A stretch of 64,000 bases of DNA from Pithys albifrons albifrons (taxonomy: Eukaryota; Chordata; Aves; Passeriformes; Thamnophilidae): contig NC_092459.1 in NCBI RefSeq assembly GCF_047495875.1, forward strand, positions 22,119,795 through 22,183,794. The letters are read 5' to 3'. Under the pieces are notes generated by a model. The model saw only the letters and a list, made by a program, of their open reading frames with translations. It had not been told where the DNA came from and did no database searches. Shown in pieces: positions 51,401-60,400 of the stretch. Made by a program: the position numbers and the translations under genes. Numbering within the stretch: position 1 is the first letter of the stretch; the number at the start of each line of letters is the position of its first letter.

Positions 51401-51424
51401 AAATTTTACTAACATATATTCCAC
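30248..51424 (-). CDS. GCLC: Glutamate-cysteine ligase catalytic subunit, coding exons 2-16 (5'-partial)
   Basis: The enzyme joins L-glutamate to L-cysteine using ATP, giving gamma-glutamylcysteine, the rate-limiting step of cytosolic glutathione synthesis. It pairs with the regulatory subunit GCLM. Fifteen minus-strand exons join in frame: 51312-51424, 49763-49945, 47040-47153, 45926-45984, 45696-45832, 40543-40617, 39531-39647, 38557-38695, 37914-38016 corrected to 37904-38016, 37325-37417, 36475-36579, 34281-34362, 34082-34185, 33868-33988 and 30248-30453. They total 1761 nt, or 586 codons plus TAA. With about 50 residues from the missing exon 1 the protein would have 636 residues, close to the usual 637. 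All introns checked are GT-AG and no frameshift or early stop was seen. The conserved core [19 protein letters not shown], the GNCC cysteine pair and the [14 protein letters not shown] block are present, so this looks like an intact functional gene. The identification is near certain; the missing exon 1 is the only gap. Confidence 0.98.
30454..33867 (-). other. GCLC: GCLC intron 15
   Basis: A 3414-bp intron between the last two exons. A short G-run lies near 33178-33187. Several ORFs of 60-130 codons occur on both strands but none resembles a known protein or has a splice context matching GCLC. No named repeat was recognised. Confidence 0.8.
33868..33988 (-). CDS. GCLC: GCLC exon 15
   Basis: Forty codons plus one base (residues 529-568), beginning [20 protein letters not shown] and ending LKLIKKRAS. 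The acceptor is CTCTTGCACAG and the donor CTCTG|GTATGT. The split glycine codon joins correctly to the last exon. Confidence 0.97.
34082..34185 (-). CDS. GCLC: GCLC exon 14
   Basis: Completes a glycine codon and adds 34 codons (residues 495-528), starting GNAVVDGCG and ending [10 protein letters not shown]. The middle, [15 protein letters not shown], is the variable loop of the family. The acceptor is CACCCATTAAG after a pyrimidine-rich tract, and the donor AAG|GTCATA. The intron before it is 95 bp and the one after it 93 bp. Confidence 0.95.
34281..34362 (-). CDS. GCLC: GCLC exon 13
   Basis: Twenty-seven codons plus one base (residues 467-493), [20 protein letters not shown] followed by FRKDICK. 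The acceptor is CTTTGCCAG and the donor AAAG|GTATCA. The frame stays open into the 95-bp intron, which can make this exon look much longer than it is; the family sequence and the donor place the end at 34281. Confidence 0.97.
34363..36474 (-). other. GCLC: GCLC intron 12
   Basis: A 2112-bp intron between exons 12 and 13, AT-rich, with no repeat family or coding segment that I can identify. Confidence 0.8.
36475..36579 (-). CDS. GCLC: GCLC exon 12
   Basis: Thirty-five codons (residues 432-466): [20 protein letters not shown] then [15 protein letters not shown]. The acceptor is TTCATGTCTAG and the donor TCCAAG|GTAGGT. No start codon opens the exon, so it was recovered by reading the frame directly. 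Confidence 0.97.
37325..37417 (-). CDS. GCLC: GCLC exon 11
   Basis: Thirty-one codons (residues 401-431): [20 protein letters not shown] followed by [11 protein letters not shown]. The proline run holds the equivalent of human Pro414, another deficiency-variant site. Phase 0 at both ends; the acceptor is GTGCTTTGCAG and the donor ATGGAG|GTAAGA. Confidence 0.98.
37904..38016 (-). CDS. GCLC: GCLC exon 10
   Basis: Completes Gly363 and encodes residues 364-400, [20 protein letters not shown] through [11 protein letters not shown]. The histidine in LLAQH equals human His370, a known deficiency-variant site, and is conserved. The acceptor is CATTTTGTAG and the donor TTTTGAG|GTTATG, a weaker donor than most in this gene. 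Confidence 0.98.
38557..38695 (-). CDS. GCLC: GCLC exon 9
   Basis: Forty-six codons plus one base (residues 317-362), beginning [20 protein letters not shown] and ending [12 protein letters not shown], with Gly363 split into exon 10. The acceptor is TTAAATTATATAG and the donor GAAG|GTAAGT. Confidence 0.97.
39531..39647 (-). CDS. GCLC: GCLC exon 8
   Basis: Encodes residues 278-316, beginning [20 protein letters not shown] and ending [12 protein letters not shown]. Both ends are in phase 0. The acceptor is TGTTTTAG|ATG and the donor CTAGAG|GTAAGT. The [13 protein letters not shown] segment is strongly conserved in eukaryotic GCL catalytic subunits. Confidence 0.98.
40543..40617 (-). CDS. GCLC: GCLC exon 7
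   Basis: A 75-nt phase-0 exon encoding [20 protein letters not shown] and then ICPIV (residues 253-277). The acceptor CAACAG is followed by GTAACATTCC, and the donor is ATTGTG|GTAAGT. It lies about 5 kb from exon 6 because intron 6 is filled with transposable elements. Confidence 0.97.
41990..42533 (+). mobile_element. Solo LTR in GCLC intron 6 with 5-bp target duplication
   Basis: The second copy of the family at 471-1024. It starts TGATGCCAAAGGGG, has ATTAAA at 42472-42477 and ends GTCCTGTTTTTGGG. GGCAC lies directly before it (41985-41989) and after it (42534-42538), a 5-bp target-site duplication typical of ERVL. It is antisense to GCLC. Confidence 0.75.
43255..44041 (-). mobile_element. 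CR1 LINE in GCLC intron 6
   Basis: Minus-strand CR1; its 3' end is at 43255 (CACAGAATCAATCAGGTTGG on the plus strand). It carries polymerase remnants ([48 protein letters not shown]) spread over three frames. Its 5' side is cut by the LTR element starting near 44042. Confidence 0.93.
44042..45513 (-). mobile_element. Long LTR element in GCLC intron 6, interrupted by an ERVK LTR
   Basis: Read on the minus strand it begins TGTATTGAGTTGGATGGCCA at 45513 and ends near the AATAAA at 44093-44098 and CTGTTTTGCCTGTGAGAG. The middle consists of repeated GGAGCAG-type units (for example ACTGGAGCAGTTCATGAAG). It is the same family as the copy at 24617. An ERVK-type LTR splits it at 44383-44928. I suspect ERVL but did not prove it. 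Confidence 0.75.
44383..44928 (+). mobile_element. ERVK-type solo LTR nested in another LTR
   Basis: Begins TGTCCTGGCTTCAGCTGGGA and ends CTGGGTTTCAACTGTGACA. It has the CATACTATATGACATCATGC region, ATTATTAAGCTATTCTTATC and GCTGGCTGGGTTTCAACTG shared with the provirus LTRs at 14652 and 16756. The flanks GTCCT (44378-44382) and GCCCT (44929-44933) look like a target duplication with one change. It lies antisense to GCLC. Confidence 0.85.
45696..45832 (-). CDS. GCLC: GCLC exon 6, GNCC cysteine pair
   Basis: Encodes residues 208-252, from [14 protein letters not shown] to GMGNCCLQ. The two adjacent cysteines (249 and 250 here) match human Cys248 and Cys249; the latter has been implicated in intersubunit disulfide behaviour with GCLM. 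The [15 protein letters not shown] loop is one residue longer than the human one as I recall it, so later residues are offset by one. The acceptor is TTTTCACACAG and the donor CTTCAG|GTAAAG. Confidence 0.97.
45926..45984 (-). CDS. GCLC: GCLC exon 5
   Basis: A 59-nt exon encoding [19 protein letters not shown] (residues 188-206) and one base of Ile207. The acceptor is TTTTTGTTATAG and the donor CCAA|GTGAGT. Only 93 bp of intron separate it from exon 6. The exon is too short to stand out as an ORF, but both phases match its neighbours exactly. Confidence 0.96.
45985..47039 (-). other. GCLC: GCLC intron 4
   Basis: A 1055-bp intron holding the 5S rRNA-derived segment at 46446-46549 and an adjoining CpG-containing stretch (about 46300-46445). 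The rest is ordinary AT-rich sequence. Confidence 0.85.
46446..46549 (-). pseudogene. 5S rRNA-derived segment in GCLC intron 4
   Basis: The minus strand reads CCACCCTGACATCAAATCCC, then AGATCTCGGAAGCTCAGCAG, GATCAGGCCCGGTCAGTACT, TGGATGGGAGACCTCCTGGG and AATACCGGAGGCTGTAGGTT. This matches the vertebrate 5S rRNA from about base 13 to the end. Box C (GGATGGGAGACC) is unchanged; box A has changes; the 5' dozen bases are lost. It is either a 5S pseudogene or the head of a 5S-derived SINE, since a CpG-containing tail continues to about 46300. Confidence 0.85.
47040..47153 (-). CDS. GCLC: GCLC exon 4
   Basis: Encodes residues 150-186, beginning [13 protein letters not shown] and ending INKHPRF, with split Arg149 and Ser187 codons. 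Pro158, the site of a human deficiency variant, is present. The acceptor is GTTACACAG and the donor ATTTAG|GTAAGA. No start codon opens this exon, so a simple ORF search would miss it; it was found by reading the minus strand between exons 3 and 5. Confidence 0.96.
47154..49762 (-). other. GCLC: GCLC intron 3
   Basis: A 2609-bp AT-rich intron. No recognisable transposable element, RNA gene or additional coding exon was seen. Confidence 0.85.
49763..49945 (-). CDS. GCLC: GCLC exon 3, active-site core
   Basis: Sixty full codons (residues 89-148) plus split codons at both ends. The segment [19 protein letters not shown] is the most conserved stretch of the family; Glu96 and Glu103 within it are in the acidic region linked to metal-nucleotide binding. 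The MRKRR motif includes the residue equal to human Arg127, a known deficiency-variant site, and it is intact. The acceptor is TTTTATTGTAG and the donor is CCAAG|GTGAGA. Confidence 0.98.
49946..51311 (-). other. GCLC: GCLC intron 2
   Basis: A 1366-bp intron with GTGAGT donor and TTGTAG acceptor. I recognise no repeat and no further exon in it. Confidence 0.85.
51312..51424 (-). CDS. GCLC: GCLC exon 2
   Basis: This exon encodes residues 51-87 and two bases of codon 88, opening with [17 protein letters not shown]. The acceptor reads TTATTTACAAG before GTG GAA, and the donor is AA|GTGAGT. The exon starts in phase 0, as expected if exon 1 ends with the conserved WGDE. This is the most 5' part of the gene in the window. 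Reading through the donor gives an early stop, which confirms the boundary. Confidence 0.97.
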
Positions 51425-54419
51425 CTTGTAAATAATAAAAACAAAACAAACAATTAAACAGTAAGACTTGTTCAGACACAAACACATTGGCACCCAGTTT
51501 TAAGCATCAAGTGGAAAAAAAAAGATGTTTCACTGAACTTTACACAAGCATAAAAACCATCACTAACTATGAATGTGGTAAGCAGTACCGACGAAGATAT
51601 CTGCAGGCTTATTTCATCTTGAATAAAGAACTGAAATTCCTGGAAATTTCTTTCCCTCCCTTTCTAATTTGGGCTATTTCACACAAAAAAAATCCTGAAT
51701 TCATATTTGTCTCCATGCTGTTTTTAGACAAGAAAAAATGAAAACCCCATGCAAGCTATTACCCACAAACATTTCACTGACACGCCATGAGTTACAGACT
51801 CTGTTGCTGATAAAACACCCATACAAACAAAAAAAAGGGAGTAATTCTACAAGAAATCCATTCACACTCATCACTTTTTGGAGCTTTAAAGACTAGCAGG
51901 AATGCCTCATTTATGCCACAGAAAGCCCATAGCTGTTATGAGACATCATCAGTCCTGCCATTAATGCACTCCAGCTCTGGGCACAGGACACGGCTCTGTT
52001 TCCCGCTCCACTTGATTCAACTTTGCTGCAGCATTTTCTTCTCCTCCCGCCTCGTGGTGTAACTTCCCCTCAGCCATCTGCCTCCTTGCCCGTCCCTGTC
52101 CCCAGGGTGCAACCCACACTCAATCCACCAAGTCACTAATGACAGCAGTGCTGTGTCCCAGCACTAGTGAATGTTGTTTTGCTAACAGAGATCATCTGAA
52201 AGCAGCCAAACCTGGAACACCCTCACCTCAAACTTTCTAATCTCCAAGCATACTTGCTGTCTAAGCTCCTGTAAAGACTTCCAGAGTGCTACCCAGCACA
52301 GTAATCTAACAGCTGCCTGGACCTTGTAGCCCTTAAATACTTAATGATACACCCTATTTCCTAACACCAGTTTGGCAGGGGATGCTTTGCAGTGTTTTGG
52401 GAAGTGTGATGTGTTTCCTGCCATGTAAAAACAGCAAGTCATACACAGCTGTGACAGGCAGTACCTTTTGTTGGAGGCTCTCAAACTGCTGCCTCCAAGA
52501 CTTTCATAAATCATCCAGTTCAAACAGCAACTTACAGTTAAAAATTCAGGCTGCAATTTCACAATTAGAACCTGTCAGAGGTTTTGCACTGTTATCCTCT
52601 GTTTCGTTTTCCAACACCACCCAGAGCCTCATCTCTCTGTACTTAACAAACATTACTGCTCCAGCCCCCACAGGTTCAGATTCATGCAAAATGCTGATGT
52701 TACAGTTGCAGAATATCAACTCATGGCAACTTCTATTTTGTACAGAAGTCTGATGGATACAGGAAAGTAGCTTGCCAAAACACAGGGAACTTTTGCCATG
52801 TTTTCCACCACACTCTAAGTGGATTTGTGGGCTTCACATTCTTTGGTTGCTTCAGTGTTCATGGAAGCTTATCGTGATAAATCACAAATGGAAGCGTATT
52901 GTGACAAACTGTGCTTGCTCCTGTGATAAAAAATACAATCCACTGTAAGGATTTTGCAATTAAATCACAAGCAGCATTACCCAAGAGTGTTTGTAATTCT
53001 ACAGAGTATGCTCAGACTCAAACTCTGGAAGGGCTCATTCAGCAATTATACATGTTTGCTGTATGTTCTTTAAGATCAAATTTTAATCCCCTAAAGAAAA
53101 ATAATGATTTCTATTTTCTGTAAAAGACAGCACTTTGTGTGGTGTATTTTGTGGTTTGTGTGTGTTATGCCACAATAATCTACTTGAGACAGCTACAGAC
53201 TATAGTAAGCCAGAACAAATTCTAGCACTGATTTAATTATTACCTAGTACCAGTCTCTTCAGTAACACTTGACCCTGACTACCGTCAAGAAAAAGGGACT
53301 TTTACACCTTCCAGTTTCCTACCATGTTCAACATCATATCCTGCTTTGTAAAAGCATCATTCTCAGTAACAGCTGGCCTAAACTAGAGGGGGTATATGAG
53401 TACATATGTGTGAGCCATAAATATGGACACATCAATGGGCATCAATCCCATGCATGCCTGGCTTCCCCCCACACTGCTTGTGGGGGCAGGAGCAGAAGGG
53501 AGGGCAAAGGAACTGCAGCCGCCTTTGAGAGACCCCAAAGTTGACCATTTATCTGCCTTTACATGAGTATGCTGCTATGATTAACCTCCTGTCTTAGAAA
53601 TCCCTCTGCAAATGTAGCTGCAATAAGCTGCTGCTGGTGAGAACACTGTACGTCTCTATAAACCGAATTACAAGTTTTACAAAAGAAAACACACCAAAAG
53701 TGTAAAGAAACATTAAGCCAAGAAGGTAAACCCAAAGAAATCAAAGTGTTTCATATTCCAAGTACAGTAGTGAATATATTGTATTTATGGATCTAGCTTT
53801 AGAAACAATTATTACTCTTGCCTCAGGAAACATTGACTAAATCTTCAAAGCTGTCTTAACATACAGAAGATCTGCCATTAATTTTAATGAGAAAAGAAAA
53901 AAAACTTCAGACTGCTGTCAAGTGTTCCAAGTAACCCACAGAGGGACTGAATGGGCATCCTTAAAGAATGTAATTTAGGCTCATCAAAAGATTTACCCTA
54001 CAGCTACAAAGAAAGAAACAAATGCAGAGTTCACACATTTTTACGTTCAGCTTCAGCTCATCCTTCACAGCCTTCTCACATGTTTTCAATCCAAAATAAA
54101 GTTCAGAGAAATGCAGCCAAACTGAGAGAATAAGCAGATCTACTAGAGTCCAAGGGCCACCAAATATGAGGTTTCATCCAACACTCACAATTTTGTCAAG
54201 CTCTTCAGGGTTCACTTTTCTCTCTAATTTTAACTAGGCTCCTTAGCAAGCAGCGAAATACATGTCAGGTCAAACTACTGATGCAGATGGCTGACTTACA
54301 ACTAGCTAGGACAGCATACACTGCCATGGTAAAGAAGGTGGCCACTTTGGACCCAAGTTCCCAGTCGGTGCTCTCATCCTGCAGCAAAACCCTTTAGATC
54401 TCTCTATTCTCTGAGCAGC

Positions 54420-55136
54420 CTCTGCTGCAAGGCTGCTGAGGACAAGATGCTGGAAAGCAGTCCCATGAAAAGGGACCTGGAGGTCCTGGTTGATGGCAAG
54501 TTGAACATGAGTCAGCAGTGCCCTGGCAGCCAGGAGGGCCAAACATGTCCTGGGGAGCATCAGGCACAGCATCACCAGCCGGGCAAGGGAGGGGATTGTT
54601 CCACTCTGCTCTGCACTGGGGTGGCCTCACCTTGAATATTGTGTGCAGTTTTGGCCACCAGAATATAAGAAAGACATTAAGCTCTTAGAGAGTGTCCAAA
54701 GGAGGGCAACGAAGATGGTGAAGGGCTAAGACAAAACTGTATGAGGAGGAGCTGAGGGCACTTGGTCTCTGTTCAGGAGAGAGGGAGGCAGAGGGAAGAC
54801 CTCATTTGCAGTTACAACTTCCTCATGAGGGGAAGAGGAGGGGCAGGCACTGATCTCTTCTCTAGTGACCAGTGACAGGACCCAAAGGAATAGCCTGAAG
54901 TTGTGTCAGGAGAGGTTTAGGCTGGATATTAGAAAAAGGTTCTTCACCCAAAGGGTGGTTGGGCTCTGAACAGGCTTCCCAGGGAAGTGCCCACAGCACC
55001 AAGCCTGACAGAGTTCAACAAGCATATGGACAATACTCTCAAGGACATGGTGTGACTCTTGGGGATGGTCCTGTGTAGGGCTGAGTTGCACTCAATGATC
55101 CTTGTGGGTCCCTTCCAACTCGGCATATTCTGTGAA
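54420..55136 (+). mobile_element. CR1 LINE in GCLC intron 1
   Basis: Plus-strand CR1, from GACCTGGAGGTCCTGGTTGA to GGTCCCTTCCAACTCGGCAT and a terminal ATTCTGTGAA. It contains the 3' part of the polymerase frame, with frameshifts, and the 3'UTR. The 5' boundary is approximate. Confidence 0.92.
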
Positions 55137-56066
55137 GATGTGGCCTCTCGGCTTGTCTCTGCAGGCAGACATGCTCAGTGCAGCCTCAGTGGATGAACCT
55201 CCCTGACAAGCCCAGGTCTGTCTGGCTCTCAGAAGTGCTGTGGCACCTTATCAGGCAAAGGGACAAGAGTTTGGCCAGCAAAGTTGCAAAGGGAAAGCTC
55301 TAAATCCCCCACCCCCCAAGCCTAAAAAAGAAATTACTGTTCATAGCTAAATGCATTAAAAAAAGCAAATAAATTTGTTAATGCAAATGCTCTGAGTATA
55401 ACAGACCTATCCATGAGCCAACACAAAGAAACATTGCTCTTTACAAGCTTCCTTTCTCTCAACTACTGGCTTGCAATGCACTGCATCTACAAAGTACTGC
55501 CACACCAGCTCCACTCCGCCACCGAATCCTCTTGCGAAGCCACAGGCACCATTAGCTTGCAAGTGGAACAGCATCCAAAATGGCATTACTTCACTTACTA
55601 TGATTATTTCTCCAAGTTTGCTACCAAGAAAATTTTACGCTGTTAAAAATTCTTTGATGTTTCCTCTGTAAATACAACTACAAGTGAGACCCTGAAGCCT
55701 CTCAACTGCTGAGAACCACAACCACTCTCCTTTCATTAAGTCAAACTTGTGCTGGACTTGCCTGGTGGCAAAACGAAAGATGACAGTTCTATGGGAACAG
55801 GTAAGCATGTCTGAAATTGTGTTTGAATGCCCAAGTTATTTGTGTTTGAATGCCTGAGTTATTTGACCATAATTACATATATTATTTCTGCATAAAGCAC
55901 ACTTCTCATAAATGAAGGTGTTATCAGTCAAGCAACCTTTTAGTACGAATTCCAATGAACAAGGAGAACCAAGTTGCCACACATGCTACATACACTTACA
56001 CAGAATGCAGGCTCATTGCCCGGTGTGTAGTGCCAATCTACACACTAAGACAAGGTATCGCTATCT

Positions 56067-56312
56067 AATCATAGAATTGTCAAGGTTGGAAAAGACTTTT
56101 AAGATCATCCAGTCCAATCACCAGCCCAGCACTATCACTGTAACCCATAAACCACATCATGCACCGCCAGATCCAACTGCCTCTTGGCACCTCCAGGGAT
56201 GGTGACTCCACCACCTCCCTGGACAACCTATTCCAATGCCCAGCCACCCTATCAGTGAAAAAAATTCTTCTAATATCTAATCTGAATCTCCTCTGTCTCA
56301 GCTTAAGGCTGA
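56067..56312 (-). mobile_element. CR1 LINE 3' fragment in GCLC intron 1
   Basis: The minus-strand copy starts with the reversed end TCATAGAATTGTCAAGGTTG and runs through AGATCATCCAGTCCAATCAC to a C-terminal remnant reading [20 protein letters not shown]. Confidence 0.92.
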
Positions 56313-57261
56313 ACATTCCTTTATTCTTAATTTGTGCAAAGTAGGGAGCTAGGTGGTAACTCCAAAAGCTTCCTGATCATCAAAACTTGACACCATTTAC
56401 ACATTTTAGCAAACAAAGAAGTAACAGATTGACTACATAGCTCTCTTATTAATTAGTATTCTACCTTCTATTGGTTAAATGATTTTCTCACTTCTCATGT
56501 TAATTAGTCCACATGCTCAGTCCTTCCCTTCTTTTGGGACACCGCGTTTCTTGAGTGGGTGGGCTGTGAGTCAGTGCTGGGAACCTCTCTCTGCCGGAAT
56601 TACCTTTTATTCAGTTGGAGCCAATCACAGCACAGTTGCTGAGTTGGCTTTGTTAGTTTCTTACTTATCTTGGGAGTTGTGCCAAATGTCCCCATGCCCT
56701 GTAAATTCTGTGTTCTTTGTGCCCACTATCAGTAGTACATCCTTCTCCCCAAGCTTTATCAGCCTCACTCTTCAGATCTGAGAACACTGAAGCAGGTCAA
56801 AAACTTAACAAGGCAATTCTACAGACAAGTAATTTATCTTTCTGACACCTGGACATCAACACTGTATCACTGTCCAAATACTTGCTTTGGCAGTGGTCTG
56901 CTTCCCAATATCAAACCCCCTCCTTGCACACTCAATTTAACACCACCATGCTAAGTACACAGGGAACAAAAGCCCTGCAATACCTGAGAGTAAAACCTCT
57001 GCCCTAGGATTAATGTCAAAATCTTTTTAACAAGTAACTGTCACAAAGTATTTCTGCCCATGAGAACATAGGTAAGCACTGAGTTTGGACTTTAGTAAGG
57101 TCAAAAGTAAGGTGCTGAAAAGATCATGTAATAGAGGAAAACAGTTAGAAGAATGATCTGAAGAGAAACTTTTTTGAGAGAAAAGCACCAGAAGCTCGCA
57201 TGCTCTCTACCCGTGCAGAACAGCACCTTGCACTAGCCTTGTACCACACTCCTGACCATCC

Positions 57262-57422
57262 ATCTCGGATGTGGGTGCCCCATTCCTGGGAGTGTTCAAG
57301 GCCAGTCTGGATGGGGCTTTGAGCAACCTGGTGTAATGAAAGATGTCCTTGCCCATGGCACAGAGTGCAAGTAGATGATATTCAAAGGTCCCTTCCAACC
57401 CAAACCATTCTGTGATTCTAAA
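57262..57422 (+). mobile_element. CR1 LINE 3' fragment in GCLC intron 1
   Basis: A short plus-strand copy with AGTCTGGATGGGGCTTTGAG, CAACCTGGTGTAATGAAAGA and the end GGTCCCTTCCAACCCAAACC plus ATTCTGTGATTCTA. The terminal octamer is well kept. Confidence 0.92.
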
Positions 57423-60400
57423 AAGACTCATCACAGGGGACTCACAGACCACTGCTGTTGCTCAAGGGCAATTTAAATGACAGCTTCTTTCTTCCACTGG
57501 GCAGCTGTTGCCACACATACTTGGAGCAATTGTTACCCATCTCTTCATTACAAACCTTCCCTCAGGCCTGCAGCTTTAAGAGAGACTGAAATTTTTTCTT
57601 GAACATTCAATGAGGTCTCATGGCTCTTGTTTACTATTACCAAAATCCACTACCAACACATAAGTATTTTCATCCAGTATGCCTCATATATTTATGTATA
57701 CAGTAGAAAATAAAAATTGAGGTAAACTTTCTTTTCAAGAGCATTAAAGAAACAAAACCCTTTTCTCTAGTTATTAAGCTCACTTATGGAAATAAAGGTT
57801 GTTCCTTCATATATTTATTGGTTAGTTAATGGCATCATTAAAATATCATTACCTTTACATGACAGTCTAGAGAACAAACTTGTAATAACCTGACTGTTCA
57901 TTAAAGAACCTCTGCCACAGTATTAGATCACAAAAGCAGATACTCTTTCTGTAGGTACAAATACTTCTGAGGGATGCAGAGCATAATACTCAAGATGGTT
58001 TTTTTATGCAATTATTTTCTTACCACTGCTGTGATAAAACATGGAGCTACAGAAATAACCAGCTGGTAATGTACCTCTAATGAAAGGTTTACTGCCTTAC
58101 AAAGGGGAGTCTAAGCCCCGAGGGAGCAAACTTCAGAACAAAACAAGTCTGGAAGTACCACAGAAGCTGGTTATCCTGTTTCTAGCCAGCAAGCCTTGAA
58201 GCTGCATACTGGCATGAGAATGAGATTACCATGGATGTTCTCTGCCACAGAAATCATGTCAAAAATCTGCCACAAACAGCTGGACCAAGATTCAAATATA
58301 ATTCCCAAAATGCTTAATTTTGATCAAGGAGATTGGAAGTGGCCAATCCAATGAACAAAGCAGCATCATGAGCTCTATACAAAACCAACTTGCAGAAACC
58401 ATGTCCCAGAAACAAAGCACAACTCATGTTTTACATTACACTGACAATAATAAAAACCATAAGACTTTCTATGCCACAATAAAGATGACCATAGATAAAC
58501 TGGCTGCAGGGGCTCTCACCTCAGTAAATAGAGCCAGCCCCAGCTAAGTGCTCTTGCCCATTTCCCTCGCATATGCCAATATCAGGGCTGCAGATTTTCT
58601 CCTGCACATGACACAATGTGACTAGAGAATGTTCTGTGCTGCACACACCACAAACCAGGAAACTGGGTTATTGAAAACTAAAATTGAGAAGTCATAACCA
58701 TTTGCATGATTCTAAAGAAGTAACATGTGGTGCATTACAGAAAAAAAGTGTCTTCTTTGCCTGCTGTAGTAGGTAATACTTGAGGTTAGTACTGTTAAGA
58801 CTAGGATAATGATAGTTTTAGATTTTTGCACCAAAGACAACTTTATTTATTTATTCATTCACCTGTGAAACAAGACACTGCAAACTTCTAAGTTGCCTTT
58901 TGCATCATAAAGCAAGAATTAAGAAAAACGAACGGAACTATACAACATCAACAACAAAGTCTTTCTTGTTCTCATCTTTCTAACTCACCCTTTCTGACAC
59001 TTCTAACTAAAATAAGGCATTTGCACAGTAAGAACAGGTCCTGTGGGAAAAGAGGAATTACAATAGAAAATATCCCATGATAAAACCACAGCAATCCATT
59101 TGATATCCACAGAAGGAAGTCCACTGTGAACAGAGTATTTCACTATCAGAAATATAAAAACAGTAGGTAACTTAAGGTTTTCTTATTAAAATCTGAGATT
59201 GAGAAAGAGGAAATAAATGTTTAACATGGCAGCTGCTACCTATTCATGACAAGCTGCAGCTTGTTTTGGGGAGAAAAAAAAAGAAAGAGAAACACCCCAC
59301 AACAAAAAAAACCCCCAAACTGCCAATCTGGTTTTCATTAATTACAAAATTCCCTTTTCAAAGAGAACTCAGTATAAACTACAGTGAGTCTTGTACTTCA
59401 CACGCACAGTGCCCCCAGCACCAAAGCTCTCTGGTAGGTCATTAGTGGTGCACTACAACCTATACATGTGTTGCCATCCAGCCAGTGGAAGAACTGAGCA
59501 GCAGGAAGATGAACCAAAATTATCAGCCATTGGGGGGTTAACACAATGTGCATGTTTTGAGAGCTAAAGAGTTTAGTTTAGATGTTCTCTGACAAGAGGA
59601 ATAAAGCCAGGCAGAAAAAGTAGCTTCACAACCATCAGTCCAAGTAGCCAGGGAAGGAATAACCATGAAGACTCTTCAAAGGCACCTGTCTTGTTCAAGT
59701 GAGGATTTAAAGTTATATTTACATGCACTCATTTTGGAGGTTGCATATATACACACACTCACAGCTGTCGGGCAGCGTGAGCTGATGCACCAACATCCAA
59801 CCTTCAGACCCCGCCCCAGAAACTCTGCTACTTTAAACAGCAACTATCCACACAAAAGGTATTAAGGAAGCACTAAATCTATTTGTAAACGAGTAACTAC
59901 ACTGTCCCTTTATTAGCCAAATAAAGCCCAGAGAGGAAGGATGAGCAGGTGGACAAGTGACAAATAACCAAATCTTCGAGTGCTGCTTCCCCCCAGGCAG
60001 GCGAGCACATCAGTTAAGACACTTCCACTGAGATGCATCCACACACATGCCACATTTGGCAGGGGCCATCATGAGGAATTTCTGCATGAAAGAAATTAAA
60101 AAATGCATTCTGTTTGGGGAATTTGCTAGGGGAGGGCAAGACTAAAAGCATTCATCTTCAAATGACAAAAATTCAAATAAAAAAATCAAAATGCTTCAGG
60201 CTATGTTAGCTTCATTGTAAGCACAAGATTCCCAGGAAAAGCTTTAAAACAAAGCAGTTTCTGCACACTGGTATATTGCAGCAGTTTGTATGAAGTGAGA
60301 ATGTGAGATCATCATAATAGTGACAATGAATCTGTACAGTAACTTGGCTGAATTTTTTTAAAGACACCCTATTACTGACACTCAGGGAAACACAACAACT